From NCBI GenBank assembly GCA_001936135.1, contig CP012816.1:3035501-3099500 (forward strand): a stretch of DNA of 64,000 bases, read 5' to 3'. The stretch comes from Saccharomycopsis fibuligera x Saccharomycopsis cf. fibuligera (lineage: Eukaryota; Ascomycota; Saccharomycetes; Ascoideales; Saccharomycopsidaceae). Position 1 is the first letter of the stretch, and each line of letters begins with the position of its first letter. The translations under genes were made by a program, and so were the position numbers. The notes under the pieces were generated by a model. The model saw nothing but the letters and a program-made list of their open reading frames with translations. It ran no database searches and was not told where the DNA came from. Positions 11,828 through 21,880 of this stretch are shown here, one piece after another.

Positions 11828-12526
11828 TCAACAGCACCAGCCCTTTTTGGGAGGGGCGTTCAAAGGGTCGGTGATGTCCACCCGGTCAAAGGTCATCATC
11901 GCAGACTCGCGGTTGTCTTGCAAGTTTTTGTAGCCCAAATAGGCAGCTCTTGTGAAGAGCTGCTCGACGTCGCGGTAGTGTTTCGCAGAGATGTAGCAAA
12001 TGTCTTTCTGTAAGTCGTTCAAGTACTGGTCAACGTAGCTACTGTTGCTGGAGACAAAGTCCTTGCACTGCCTGATGGAGATGAGGTGCTCGGCGGTGGG
12101 CTTGTCGCACTTGTTGCCGACAATCATGATTGCCGGCTTTGAGCGGTTGACATTCTCGACAAACTGGTTGATCCAGTTGGCCAAGTTGTGAAAGCTGGAA
12201 GGGTTGGTGACGTCGTAGATGAAGATGGCGACGTCTGCGCCTCTGTAGAAGTTCTTGATCAAAGAGTTGAAGCGCTCCTGGCCGGCCGTGTCCCAGATCT
12301 GCAAGAACACCTGGACGCTACCGTCTGTGTCTGCGCCGTCGCTTGCCGTGGTGGCCGTGTCGATGTCGCTGGAGATGTCAACCCTGGTGGAGAGGTAGTC
12401 GGCGCCCACGGTCGCCCTGTAGGAGTTGGAGAAGACGCGGTGGACGAACTGCGACCGGAGCGAGGTTTTGCCAACGAACGGGTCGCCCAACAAGAGGACC
12501 TTGACGGTTGGCGAGGGGGACGACAT
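11828..12526 (-). CDS. Rab7/Ypt7-like small GTPase
   Basis: 232-residue Ras-superfamily GTPase expected on vacuolar/late endosomal membranes. Motifs in order: P-loop GDPFVGKTS (14-22), switch I region ATVGADYLS, WDTAGQERF (switch II), GNKCD and SAK nucleotide-base contacts, and a C-terminal KKGWCC with paired cysteines for geranylgeranylation. ATVGADYLSTRV, FYRGADV and YDVTNPSSFHNL closely follow Ypt7. Unusual features are an enlarged acidic, Thr/Ser-rich interswitch loop (about a dozen extra residues before the WDTAGQ strand) and proline in the P-loop where Ypt7 has serine. The start is taken at ATG 12526, where homology begins; the frame stays open upstream but is low-complexity. It could be a divergent second Rab7 rather than the main Ypt7 orthologue. 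Divergent from AIM14. Confidence 0.85.
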   Translation of the reverse strand: MSSPSPTVKVLLLGDPFVGKTSLRSQFVHRVFSNSYRATVGADYLSTRVDISSDIDTATTASDGADTDGSVQVFLQIWDTAGQERFNSLIKNFYRGADVAIFIYDVTNPSSFHNLANWINQFVENVNRSKPAIMIVGNKCDKPTAEHLISIRQCKDFVSSNSSYVDQYLNDLQKDICYISAKHYRDVEQLFTRAAYLGYKNLQDNRESAMMTFDRVDITDPLNAPPKKGWCC

Positions 12527-12934
12527 GTGTGCGGGTGCTGATGTCGATGCTGATGTTGATGTCGATGCCGATGTCGACGTCGACTGGTGCTGGCAGCACC
12601 GTGTACACTGCTGTCTGTCAGTAGTAATAGTTGGTGATGGTGATGGTGATCCGCTGCAGAAGCGTAGAGTATCCAGCGTGCTACCCGCCGCTGTCTTTGC
12701 TCGCTCGCTGCTTACGATCCAGCACCCGCTGATTTGCCCAAAAACCACCATCACCATCCACTACAACTTCATCGAGTGCTGGCAGCACCGGTACCACTGC
12801 TGCCACTGCTGCCACTGCTGCCACTGCTGCCACTGCTACTACTGCTCCTGTCCGGCTACACCACAGTGGCCACTACTGCATCGACAACCGCTACGCAAAG
12901 CCCCCCTCCCACGCCGCCGCCAGCGCCAGCACCC
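12527..12934. promoter_or_regulatory. Divergent promoter, Rab7-like gene / AIM14, with tandem repeats
   Basis: 408 bp between the two start codons. It contains degenerate GATGTC/GATGCT hexamers (about 12538-12590) and a 9-bp TGCCACTGC tandem array (about 12791-12846). The AIM14 frame stays open back to 12734 but has no ATG there and is loaded with CTG codons, unlike the gene itself, so I treat it as untranslated. Confidence 0.65.
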
Positions 12935-14926
12935 ATGCCGCTCTCTGCCATGGACGTCCTCGTGGCTCGCCACGCCGGCCACCACCACAACGAGAACGTC
13001 GTCTTCGGCTACGTTATCTTGGTGGCCTCGGTCCTCAACGCCGTCTCCATTGGCGTCTTCAACGTCCTTGCCCACCGCTACCGCTACCGCTACAGGCCCA
13101 GCGCCGGCTCCTCCAGGATCCACTCAGCGGTCCAACGCTTGGCCTCCGTGCCGCTCTACGCCCAGTGCCTCGTGTGGCTCGCCATCGCCATGGTCTGCTT
13201 GTTTGTGCCCTTCGTCCCAGCCTACTTGGCGGCCCCCAGCCAGTACAGCAAGAACATCTGGGTCAGCTTGGTAAGGAGGTTCGGCAGAGTGGCCTACAGC
13301 ATGGTGCCCTTCGTGGTGTTTCTCGGCGTCAAGCCCAGCCCCTTGCCCCAGACGTTCTACTTGTCCGTGCTTCCGTTGCACAAGTGGCTCGCCAGGATAT
13401 CGGTGTTTTTGGCCGCGGTCCACGGAATCGGCTTCTTTGTCAAGTGGTCTGCCGAGAACAGCGTCCTGAAGAAGGCCCTTCGCAGCAGGAACTTGCTGGG
13501 GGTGGTGGTGTTTGGCGCGTGGATCCTCGTCGCCTTGGTCTCGCTCAGGCCGCTCCGCAGAAAACTCTACAGGGTGTTCTATCCCGTCCACACGTTGACT
13601 GCGTGGGCCAGCTTGTTCTTGATCAGCTACCACGCCAGGCCCCAGGCCGACTTGTACACCGTCTTGAGCGTCGTCTTGTTGCTCTACTCCGTCCTAGCCA
13701 AGATCCTCACCGCCAGGTCCACGGCGTTTGAAATCCTCTCTCGCGACGGCTCCTCCTTGGTCTTGGCTAGGTTCCCTATCGGCAATTTGGGTTCTTTGAC
13801 AAAGCCAAGCCGAGCCACTGGCACCGCCACCGGCAACAACAACAGCAACAGCAACGAGGATCCCTTGAAGCTCTTCACGCCGGGCTCCCACGTTCGTGTC
13901 AGCGCAAGCTTAAAAAACTACAAGGCGTGGCTTTTTGCTACCCATCCATACACAGTAGCCTCGCTTTCCACAGACCAGACCGTGGACTTGGTGGTAAAGA
14001 AAACCAGCTTCCAGCTACTCGGCGGCGCAGCCAAGTACTCGGTCAGCGCCCCGTTCCCAGCAATAAGCCCCAACTTCTTCAGGCGCGCAAACAACATCGT
14101 CATTGTTTGCGGCGGCTCGGGAATATCCTTTGGCTTGCCAGTTTACAGGTACTTTGCTGAAAAGAGAAAGCAAGCAGTGGCCGGCGGAGCCGGCGACCGC
14201 GAGCTGGACGCCTCCGCCTTTCTAAACGTCAAGCTAGCATGGGTGGTCCGCAAACAGCAGGACCTCTTTGTATTAGAAAAGCTAGGAATCTTGTCAGAGG
14301 ACGGCGCTGGCAGCAGCGATCTTCAGATATTTGTCACCAACCATGAGGAGTATAACGAGCGCTTGACCAGAAGCGGCATCATGGACTCAGACGCCCGCGA
14401 CGGCGCTCTAGACAAGACTTTGACATTGTTTCGCAAAAGCTACAACCAGACCGTTGGCAGGATAACTGGCCACTCGACTGACGAGACGCACACCGTGGGG
14501 TACAGACAGCTAGACAGCGGCACTGCGCCCGAAGAGTTGCAACTTGCTGACACCGCGGGCGCCAGTGATCTTGCCGACAGCCAAAACAAGGGCGAGAACA
14601 GCTACGAGTTGGACACTTTGAACGAAAACACTATTGCTCAGGGAACCAGCGCTGATTACTTGAAAGAGGACGAGGATCAGGACGGGGCCCACAAAGAACT
14701 AAGCAACGACACCAACGGCATGGAGTCGCCTCAAAAGCCTTTGAGCTCTTCACTCGTCCACTATGGTCGACCATCGATACCGGACCTCGTCGAGGAAAAT
14801 TTCCGTGGCGACGGTGGGCCGCAAAAGTGGCTCGTGGCCTGTGGGCCAGAGCAATTGGTGCACGACTGCCGCTTGTGGGCAAAAGAGAACAAGGTTGGTT
14901 TTATTTCTGAGGTTTACGCTATGTAA
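12935..14926 (+). CDS. AIM14: AIM14-type ferric reductase-like membrane protein (NOX/FRE family)
   Basis: 663-residue member of the ferric reductase/NADPH oxidase superfamily, longer than the yeast protein (570). The N-terminus LVARHAGHHH...FGYVIL matches yeast Aim14 from its first residues, fixing the start at ATG 12935 (12950 is also possible). About seven membrane segments carry the histidines expected to bind two haems: LPLHKW and AAVHGIGF, then YPVHTLTAW and SYHARP. A FAD-binding HPYTVAS motif follows, then the NADPH-site glycine stretch CGGSGISFGLP, a long acidic low-complexity insert (about 500-620), and the terminal CGPEQL...EVYAM. The family moves electrons from NADPH across a membrane; yeast Aim14 (Yno1) has been reported as an ER superoxide-producing NADPH oxidase. 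Strongly GC-ending codon use. Confidence 0.92.
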   Translation: MPLSAMDVLVARHAGHHHNENVVFGYVILVASVLNAVSIGVFNVLAHRYRYRYRPSAGSSRIHSAVQRLASVPLYAQCLVWLAIAMVCLFVPFVPAYLAAPSQYSKNIWVSLVRRFGRVAYSMVPFVVFLGVKPSPLPQTFYLSVLPLHKWLARISVFLAAVHGIGFFVKWSAENSVLKKALRSRNLLGVVVFGAWILVALVSLRPLRRKLYRVFYPVHTLTAWASLFLISYHARPQADLYTVLSVVLLLYSVLAKILTARSTAFEILSRDGSSLVLARFPIGNLGSLTKPSRATGTATGNNNSNSNEDPLKLFTPGSHVRVSASLKNYKAWLFATHPYTVASLSTDQTVDLVVKKTSFQLLGGAAKYSVSAPFPAISPNFFRRANNIVIVCGGSGISFGLPVYRYFAEKRKQAVAGGAGDRELDASAFLNVKLAWVVRKQQDLFVLEKLGILSEDGAGSSDLQIFVTNHEEYNERLTRSGIMDSDARDGALDKTLTLFRKSYNQTVGRITGHSTDETHTVGYRQLDSGTAPEELQLADTAGASDLADSQNKGENSYELDTLNENTIAQGTSADYLKEDEDQDGAHKELSNDTNGMESPQKPLSSSLVHYGRPSIPDLVEENFRGDGGPQKWLVACGPEQLVHDCRLWAKENKVGFISEVYAM

Positions 14927-15380
14927 ATGTGAGGCGTGTTTTGTACTATTTTGTCACCTAGTAGCTATTTTGCTATTTTCTTCTTCTTTGTTCCGTTCCA
15001 TTATCTGTTTATAGACGTAATACTTCGACACTTTCTGGACAATGTACCCCCAACGCTTTTCTGCTAGAACGTTTACCGCCGTGTGTTTCAGCCAATGCCT
15101 ATATGGCAGGCCTTCCATGTTCTTCTTCGCCTGGAAACAGTGTAATCGTCGTTAGAGGTGCACTGCACCGTGGCAGCGGCTCGTTGATTTTTTGGCGCTT
15201 TTTTTCTTTTTTTTTTTTTTTTTTTTTTTTTTTCCTATTTTTCCTGTTTTTCGGCCAAACAACCAAACAATAACAAACCGCCCCACGCAAGTAAAACTCA
15301 TCGCCACTAGTCTGCCACGAAGTGCAACTGGGGTTTCCCATATTCTTGCTTTGTTTTCGCAACCGCACGTCCAGCAAAAC
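14927..15380 (+). promoter_or_regulatory. AIM14 3' end and MRE11 upstream region
   Basis: 454 bp between two plus-strand genes. A 27-T run (15207-15233) lies about 150 bp before the MRE11 ATG. The MRE11 frame is open upstream to 15192 but only through this T run and without ATG. No other site recognised. Confidence 0.5.
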
Positions 15381-17762
15381 ATGCCAGAAGTCACGACCCC
15401 CATAGAGCCCTCCGAAGACACGATTTCCATCCTTGTTACCACAGACAACCATGTGGGCTACAAGGAAAACGACCCCATCATTGGCGATGACGCTTGGAAA
15501 AGCTTTGAAGAAATAATGGGCATAGCCAAGGAGAACGATGTCGACATGGTGCTTCAGTCCGGCGACTTGTTCCACATCAACAAGCCTTCCAAAAAGTCGT
15601 TATTCCAGGTGATGCGCGTTCTCCGGTCCAACTGCTTGGGCGACCGCCCCTGCGAGTTGGAACTTCTTAGCGACCCTAGCGAAACTTTGGATGACGGCTT
15701 CAACGTGGTGAATTACGAAGACCCAAACATAAACGTCTCCATTCCGGTGTTTGCCATTTCGGGGAACCATGACGATAGCACCGGCGACAGCCTTTTGTCC
15801 CCCATGGATGTGTTGAACGTTTCTGGCCTTGTTAACCATTTTGGCAGAGTGTTGAAAAATGATGATATTACCGTGACCCCAATGTTGCTCCAAAAGGGGA
15901 CTACAAAGCTTGCATTGTATGGGCTAGCCAGTGTGCTAGACGAGCGACTTTTCCGAACGTTCCGTGACGGCCAGGTCAAATTCAAAACTCCCAGCGTGCG
16001 CAAAGGCGAATGGTTTAACTTGATGGCAGTGCACCAAAACCATCATGCCCATACCGAAACTTCATACTTGCCGGAAAACTTTTTGCCCAGCTTTTTGGAT
16101 TTGGTGGTCTGGGGCCATGAACATGAGTGCATCCCGTACACTGTGACGAATTTTGAAACTAATTTTGAAACTTTGCAGCCGGGCTCTTCAGTGGCGACTT
16201 CACTAAGCGATGCTGAAACTGTTGAAAAGCATGTGTTCATCATCAATATCAAAAACAGAAACTACCACGTGCAGCCAGTTAAGCTAAAGACGGTTCGGCC
16301 ATTTGTGATGAGGGACATCTCATTGTCGAATTCGGGGATTATGCCGGGAAGCACCTCAAGACCACAAGTGACGAGATACTTGACCAGTAAGGTGAACGAG
16401 TTGATAACTGAAGCCAAACAGAAGTGGAGAGAGCAAAATCCAGAGTTGTTTGAGGGCGATAGCGAGGTTGACGTAGAGCAGGAGGAAGAACGCGAGCAAG
16501 AACAAGAACAAGGCGAAGCAAATGACGAGGGTGGCGCAAGCCGTGAGGACAAGAGATACCCGCTACCATTGATTAGGCTCAGAGTAGATTACTCTGGGGG
16601 CTACGAGGTGGAAAATCCGAGAAGATTTAGCAACATGTTTGTGGGCAAAGTGGCCAACGTCAACGACATCATTTTGTTTCACCGGAGAAAAGACACAAAC
16701 AGCTCCAGGCAAAAAAACATCAAGTTGAAAGACGTTGTTGTGGAAGAAAACGCGTCAATAAAAGTCCAGTCTTTTGTCAACAGCTTTTTGCAAGAGTCGC
16801 AGCTCTCGTTGCTACCAGAAATCGGGATCAATGCAGCGGTCAAGAATTTTGTGGACAAAGAGGATAAAAGCGCACTTGAGACGTTTGTCAACAGAGAGTT
16901 GCAGAACGATATCCGGATGCTCTCGAGGACAGAAATCGAAGAAGACGACGAGTTGATCAATTACATAAAAAAGCATAAGAAGAATTTTGCTCACATGGCC
17001 AAAACAGTTGAAGCGCACTCGTCGGAGGATAAAAAGAGCCGTCTGCAGGCCTCAAAAAGCACTACTGCTAGAAGAAAAACGGCATCGAGATCTGCCAAAA
17101 GCAGCGAGATTGTAGCTTCTGGAAGTGACGATAATGGCGATAATGATGATGGCGATGGCGATGGCGATGGCGATGGCTATGCAAACATGGATGATAGGCC
17201 ACATAGATCAGTGCGCACTGCTGAATCTTCTGAGCCTGCCGTGCCAACGGCGGCGGCATCGCGGAAAAGAAGCAGAGTCGCGCCAAAGCCAAGATCGGAT
17301 CCTGTTGAGGTTTTCAGTGATTCAGGGCCCGAAGAACAGCCGCCTGCGACGCAAAGAAAGACGACTACGAGAAGAAAAGAAGCACCGTCAAGGACGAAGC
17401 CGGTTGCTCCAAAGAGAGGCGCACGGAAGCGCCACGATTCCAGCGACGAGGAGGAAGACGGCGGTGATGGCGGTGATGACTATGATGATTATGATAGCGG
17501 TGATGACAGCGAAGACGAAGAGGCTCGCGCTCCCGCAAAAAAGAAAAGAAACACAGGGAAGCCAGCTCCAGTCGAGGATGACGAAAACGACATGGACAGC
17601 AAGAGGGAGTCAGCACCAGCGGCTAAGACCAGTAGAAAACGGGGAGCAATAGCGACAAGCACCAGAGGACGTGGAAAAGGGCGAGAACGAGGCAAGGCAG
17701 GCGGCGGCGGCGGTGGATCGCAGTCCATAGACCAGCTCTTGTCGCAGTTTGGGCGCAGATAA
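15381..17762 (+). CDS. MRE11: Mre11, double-strand break repair nuclease
   Basis: 793-residue nuclear Mn-dependent nuclease of the Mre11-Rad50-Xrs2 complex, acting in break resection, telomere upkeep and meiosis. The phosphoesterase metal ligands are all present: D22 and H24 (TDNHVGY), D62 (GDLFH), N129/H130 (GNHDD), H218 (HQNHH), and H246/H248 (WGHEHE). The capping domain follows to about residue 440. After about 550 the protein is low-complexity: acidic blocks with an in-frame GATGGC hexanucleotide array (about 17149-17175), K/R-rich segments and a C-terminal RGRG/poly-Gly tail, comparable to the DNA-binding tails of other Mre11 proteins. The start is the ATG just before the conserved core; the poly-Phe extension read from upstream T's is not real. 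Internal acidic insertion EEEREQEQEQ near 375. Confidence 0.97.
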   Translation: MPEVTTPIEPSEDTISILVTTDNHVGYKENDPIIGDDAWKSFEEIMGIAKENDVDMVLQSGDLFHINKPSKKSLFQVMRVLRSNCLGDRPCELELLSDPSETLDDGFNVVNYEDPNINVSIPVFAISGNHDDSTGDSLLSPMDVLNVSGLVNHFGRVLKNDDITVTPMLLQKGTTKLALYGLASVLDERLFRTFRDGQVKFKTPSVRKGEWFNLMAVHQNHHAHTETSYLPENFLPSFLDLVVWGHEHECIPYTVTNFETNFETLQPGSSVATSLSDAETVEKHVFIINIKNRNYHVQPVKLKTVRPFVMRDISLSNSGIMPGSTSRPQVTRYLTSKVNELITEAKQKWREQNPELFEGDSEVDVEQEEEREQEQEQGEANDEGGASREDKRYPLPLIRLRVDYSGGYEVENPRRFSNMFVGKVANVNDIILFHRRKDTNSSRQKNIKLKDVVVEENASIKVQSFVNSFLQESQLSLLPEIGINAAVKNFVDKEDKSALETFVNRELQNDIRMLSRTEIEEDDELINYIKKHKKNFAHMAKTVEAHSSEDKKSRLQASKSTTARRKTASRSAKSSEIVASGSDDNGDNDDGDGDGDGDGYANMDDRPHRSVRTAESSEPAVPTAAASRKRSRVAPKPRSDPVEVFSDSGPEEQPPATQRKTTTRRKEAPSRTKPVAPKRGARKRHDSSDEEEDGGDGGDDYDDYDSGDDSEDEEARAPAKKKRNTGKPAPVEDDENDMDSKRESAPAAKTSRKRGAIATSTRGRGKGRERGKAGGGGGGSQSIDQLLSQFGRR

Positions 17763-18440
17763 TCAATTGTGTTTGTGGCTGCTGTTGATGTATCGCGATG
17801 CATGTTCAGCTATGGCAATGCAGAACGCAGGCAGCGGCTGCTGGAGTCGCGAGCTGTGAAGTCATGCCATAATCTGCCAGAGGCCGTGGGAGCCTGCTGA
17901 AAGCTACAGAAATATGCATGAACCTGTTTGTATGGCGTGATTCTAGCGTGCAATTGGAGTGCTCCGAGTGCGGCTAGCACAGCGTAATGTCAGCATGTGA
18001 TTTTTTGTACTGTTTCTTTTTCCAACAGAAACAAAAGAAAAATTTCATTCCTTTTCTTTTTCTTAACGAGCCGCTGCAACGACACCGGAATCTCACTCCA
18101 GTCTCAATCCAGGCTGTTCGTTCATGTCTGCTCAAATCTCAGACTCCTTCCTCTCGACACACTCTCGACACACTCTCGATACTGTTTTTTTCTACACCTA
18201 TCGGTTCTAGCGCCTTCCCAACTGCTCCTGCTCAAACCACCTGCTCAACCCGCTCTTTTCGCCCTGTCGCGTGACGCTCCTTTTCCATTTCACCAACTCT
18301 TCCACCTGGCATCCTCTGCAAATATAGCCACTCTATCTCATCAGCCTTTCTCCCAGTTGCTGTCCACCGTTCGCAGGCCAGCAACCACTTTGCTTCTCGC
18401 TCTCTGAACCGGCTTCTTCCTCGCACCTCGCAACACAAAC
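17763..18440 (+). promoter_or_regulatory. Spacer MRE11 to EKI1-type kinase
   Basis: 678 bp, mostly C/T-rich in the second half as in many yeast leaders. It contains CTCGACACACT in tandem (about 18155-18180). No TATA box recognised. Open frames here are pyrimidine-rich artefacts. Confidence 0.5.
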
Positions 18441-19646
18441 ATGACCTTCATGGAGTACCCAATAGAGCTCTCAGATACTACCATATCCGTGCTGAGTCTT
18501 CCCCAGATCCTCACCGCCGTGTTTCCTAGCTGGTCCAAGGAAAACATCTCGATAAAGCCGGTCTCTGGTGGTATCACCAACATGCTCATCAAGTGCACAC
18601 ATGCCAAGGATAACAAGAAGGACGTGGTGCTAGTCAGAAGCTACGGAAACAACACTAATCTCATCATTGACAGAACTAACGAATTCAATAACCATTTGCT
18701 TTTGCACAAATTGCAATTGGCTCCCAGCATTTATGCCAAGCTATCTAATGGCATCATCTACGGCTATTTGTCCGGCAGATCGCTAACCCCGGAGGAGCTT
18801 TCCAAAGACCAATTGTTCCCGCTTATTAGTCAAAAACTAGGCTATTGGCACACTACCATCTCGAAGCACGACCCTAGCATCAAAAATGGCGGTCATAATG
18901 ATCTTTGGGATACAATAAGCAGCTGGATAGACATTGCTCCGGCTGTTGACCAGCTAGAGAAGCTTGTTTTCAACAACTGCTCCACCAACCCTGTTTCGCC
19001 TTTAGCTTCCGTCTGCTCTCCAAAAAATGCTAAGCAGTTGCTTCATGCAGAACTACAGTGGCTCCGCAGCACAATTGACAATAAAAGCAGGCTTGTAAAA
19101 GCCCACTGTGATTTGCTTAGCGGCAATATTGTCATTCCACCGCAGCTAGATCAGTTTGTCGCGGCTGACAGCCAGCATATGTCTCAAACCAGCAAAAAAT
19201 TTAACTTAAATCTTCCAAAACCGCACGAAAATCCTATATGCTTCATTGACTACGAGTACATGCTTTGTGCGCCTCGCGGATTTGACATTGCCAACCACTT
19301 GGCCGAGTGGCAGGGGTTTGAGTGCGAAAAATCAAGAATCCCAAAACCTTCAAAAGATAACGAGGTGCTCAGAAAATGGTGCTACGCATACATCCTTGGT
19401 GCCACAATGACGGATGATGATTCAGCCTCAGTGGATCTTGATCTTGACCAAGAAGTTGATAAGCTTATTGAAGAAATCTACTTGTTTTATGGTGTGCCTG
19501 GATTCTACTGGGGAATATGGGCCGCTATCCAGAGCAAAATATCGACAATTGATTTTGATTACGGAAGCTATTGTGTCAACCGTTTAGAAGAGTATTTTGC
19601 TTGGAAACATGATTATTTAGCTACTCATCAAATCGTTGGCAGTTGA
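18441..19646 (+). CDS. EKI1: Ethanolamine (choline) kinase
   Basis: 401-residue cytosolic kinase that phosphorylates ethanolamine (and often choline), the first step of the CDP-ethanolamine (Kennedy) route to phosphatidylethanolamine. Seen in order: a glycine-rich N-lobe stretch VSGGITNMLIKC, VLVRSYGNNT, the phosphotransferase loop HCDLLSGNIV (about 222), and the metal-binding IDYEYM followed by GFDIANHLAEW (about 268-285), which is the choline/ethanolamine kinase signature. The C-terminal YGVPGFYWGIWAAIQS helix is typical of the family. Start is ATG 18441, with a second in-frame ATG three codons on. EKI1 versus CKI1 cannot be settled by eye; overall similarity to the ethanolamine type is inferred. 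Confidence 0.85.
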   Translation: MTFMEYPIELSDTTISVLSLPQILTAVFPSWSKENISIKPVSGGITNMLIKCTHAKDNKKDVVLVRSYGNNTNLIIDRTNEFNNHLLLHKLQLAPSIYAKLSNGIIYGYLSGRSLTPEELSKDQLFPLISQKLGYWHTTISKHDPSIKNGGHNDLWDTISSWIDIAPAVDQLEKLVFNNCSTNPVSPLASVCSPKNAKQLLHAELQWLRSTIDNKSRLVKAHCDLLSGNIVIPPQLDQFVAADSQHMSQTSKKFNLNLPKPHENPICFIDYEYMLCAPRGFDIANHLAEWQGFECEKSRIPKPSKDNEVLRKWCYAYILGATMTDDDSASVDLDLDQEVDKLIEEIYLFYGVPGFYWGIWAAIQSKISTIDFDYGSYCVNRLEEYFAWKHDYLATHQIVGS

Positions 19647-20238
19647 TAAAATGATTTTGTTTAAAAAATGGAAAAAAAATTATGGCGACATCAACTAGAT
19701 CTGATTTACATATCATGCATTTTGTTTCTTACACTTTTAAGTGGTTTATTTTATGCTGCTATTATTTAGTTGCTCTCTGTTTTGTTCTTGTTTTGTTTTT
19801 TGGCTGCTGTTTATACTTACCTCACATTGTGATTTACTCATCATTGTTATTGTTATCATCTCTTCATACCTGCACACACAAGTAAGGTTCAGTGGGAGTT
19901 TTCTATATTTCGTGTTCTGCTTCTTTTTTCTTTCGTTTTATTACCCATTCCTTCTATTTCCATACCTTTCCCTTTCCCCCTGCCCCACGGGTGTGTCTGG
20001 TGGCGTGTTTTAGTTCTTAATTCCCATGTTATCTTTACAAACCTGTGGCGATGACCCGCCATAGCGGTACCTGCGCGAAAGTAAGGGAAAAAAAAGGCAA
20101 AAAAAAAAAAAAATAAAAATAAAACTGAAAACGTAAAAAATAACTAAAATGAAAAAGTAATCAAAAGTCAAGCCCATCGCCAGTATACTATAGTAAGTTG
20201 TATCTCGGTCCATCCATATCCACAATAGACATCCTACA
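19647..20238 (+). promoter_or_regulatory. Spacer EKI1 to MGM101
   Basis: 592 bp, T-rich then A-rich (A runs about 20085-20125). No gene-like frame; no clear TATA element seen. It holds the kinase 3' end and the MGM101 promoter. Confidence 0.45.
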
Positions 20239-21456
20239 ATGTACAACTCTATATCCTCAATAGCAAAAGCTGGCTCCCTCAAGAGCTTCAGTGCGAGACT
20301 TACTTCTTCCAGAAGCTACGCCTATTCTGCAAGCCCAGTGAAGAGACTGTACAACAAGCCGTTGTCGCCATCGACCAGATCTTCAGCAGCAAGCTCATCT
20401 ACCGCTACTCGCTCAGCATCTTCATCGACAACATCGTCTTCTCCTACTTCTTCTTCAGGAAAGCCGGCTTCTTCAGGATCCAAACTATCCACAAACGAGT
20501 ACAAGACCACATACAAAAGCAGGCCTTCCGCTACCACGTCCTCCTCCGCCCCATCATCCTCTTCCTCTTCGTCTTCATCTTCGCAACCAGCAGAATCCAA
20601 TGCTTCTCGCCCAAGTTACTCGTACTCTTCTTCATTGTCGCCTAAATCGACTCAAACCGCACAGCTGCTGTTCCAGCAAAACAAAGGTTTTGGAGCTAAC
20701 AGCAGCAACAACGGTTCTTTTGAATCCCCTTCTTTCAATTCTGCCTACAAAACCATCAATCAGACTTTCCCAAAATCGCTACACGATACCCCTGTGATTC
20801 CTGAATCGGCTGACCTTACTACCGGTGCCATAAGCAACGACATAAGCAATGGAACTGGCAACAACGAAGTTAGATTTACGCAAGATCCACAAAATAATAT
20901 TGCTTCTCAACAACATCAACAGCAGCAGCAACAGCAAATTGATTGGATAAACTCATTCCACGGCATCGGGACTACTTTACTCAACCAGAAGCAAATTGAT
21001 ATTCTACTTCTGCCTCTTGACCCGGAAGACATTGAAATTAAACCAGACGGGCTCTTATACTTGCCCGAGATCAAGTATCGCCGTATTTTGAATCGTGCTT
21101 TGGGTCCCGGCGCATGGGGGTTAATTCCACGCTCAGAGACTATTGTTACCCCTAAGCTTATCACTAGAGAATACGCATTAGTGGTAATGGGAAAATTAGT
21201 CAGTGTTGCTAGAGGAGAGCAAGATTATTTCAGCGAGCAAGGGATTCCAACTGCCACTGAAGGCTGCAAAAGTAATGCTCTTATGAGATGTTGCAAGGAC
21301 TTGGGTATTGGGTCTGAGCTATGGGATCCAAGATTCATTAGAAAATTCAAGAAACAATACTGTGAGGACAAGTTTGTTACACACGTAACCACAGGGAAAA
21401 AGAAGAAAATATGGAAAAGAAAAGACGATACTGTTGAGTATCCTTATAAGGTTTAA
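20239..21456 (+). CDS. MGM101: Mgm101, mitochondrial genome maintenance recombinase
   Basis: 405-residue mitochondrial protein related to Rad52-type annealing proteins, needed to keep and repair mtDNA in the nucleoid. Residues 1-25 form a basic, Ser/Arg-rich presequence with few acidic residues. Residues about 30-230 are Ser/Thr-rich low complexity with a short Q run. The conserved core runs from [11 protein letters not shown] to the end (about 235-405), with [33 protein letters not shown] and [12 protein letters not shown] as the most characteristic pieces. The linker is longer than in the yeast protein (269 residues). Single exon; converges with DNA2. Confidence 0.95.
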   Translation: MYNSISSIAKAGSLKSFSARLTSSRSYAYSASPVKRLYNKPLSPSTRSSAASSSTATRSASSSTTSSSPTSSSGKPASSGSKLSTNEYKTTYKSRPSATTSSSAPSSSSSSSSSSQPAESNASRPSYSYSSSLSPKSTQTAQLLFQQNKGFGANSSNNGSFESPSFNSAYKTINQTFPKSLHDTPVIPESADLTTGAISNDISNGTGNNEVRFTQDPQNNIASQQHQQQQQQQIDWINSFHGIGTTLLNQKQIDILLLPLDPEDIEIKPDGLLYLPEIKYRRILNRALGPGAWGLIPRSETIVTPKLITREYALVVMGKLVSVARGEQDYFSEQGIPTATEGCKSNALMRCCKDLGIGSELWDPRFIRKFKKQYCEDKFVTHVTTGKKKKIWKRKDDTVEYPYKV

Positions 21457-21517
21457 TTAATACATTAAATATTTTTGTTTTTGTTTTCTAGTGTTTGTAT
21501 ATATCTCATAATAATAA

Positions 21518-21558
<41 letters not shown>

Positions 21559-21880
21559 CATTCTGCCGAATCATGTTTTATTTTCCTTACTAAGGTCACC
21601 TACCGTGATATCGATTAAAATTGTAATAAAAGTTCGTAACATTATTTTTAGAATGTAGTCATGAAGTTGGTCGTAATGGTAATCGCGGTCGTAACATAGA
21701 AAAAATTAACTCAAAAATTGAAATGAGTGAAAAAAATTAAAAAAAAAAAAGTGAGTAAATGTCTTGCAAACGTAAATAATTCGAAAAATTTGAAGAGAAA
21801 AGAGCAAAACAATGGATCTGTGAGTATTTTAAAAAAAGAAAAAATGAAAAAAAAGCAAGTAGTCGGTAGCATTTTATTCC
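21457..21880. other. MGM101/DNA2 convergent 3' spacer with poly(T)
   Basis: 424 bp between two stop codons, AT-rich, with a 29-T run at 21530-21558. An A-rich 77-codon frame overlapping the DNA2 end is an artefact. Nothing else seen. Confidence 0.5.

Noticed and set aside
12734-12934. N-terminal extension of AIM14
   Set aside because: No ATG, CTG-rich tandem repeats, and the yeast homologue starts where the ATG at 12935 lies.
15192-15380. Poly-Phe extension of MRE11
   Set aside because: Reading of the promoter T run; no ATG, and the conserved protein begins at 15381.
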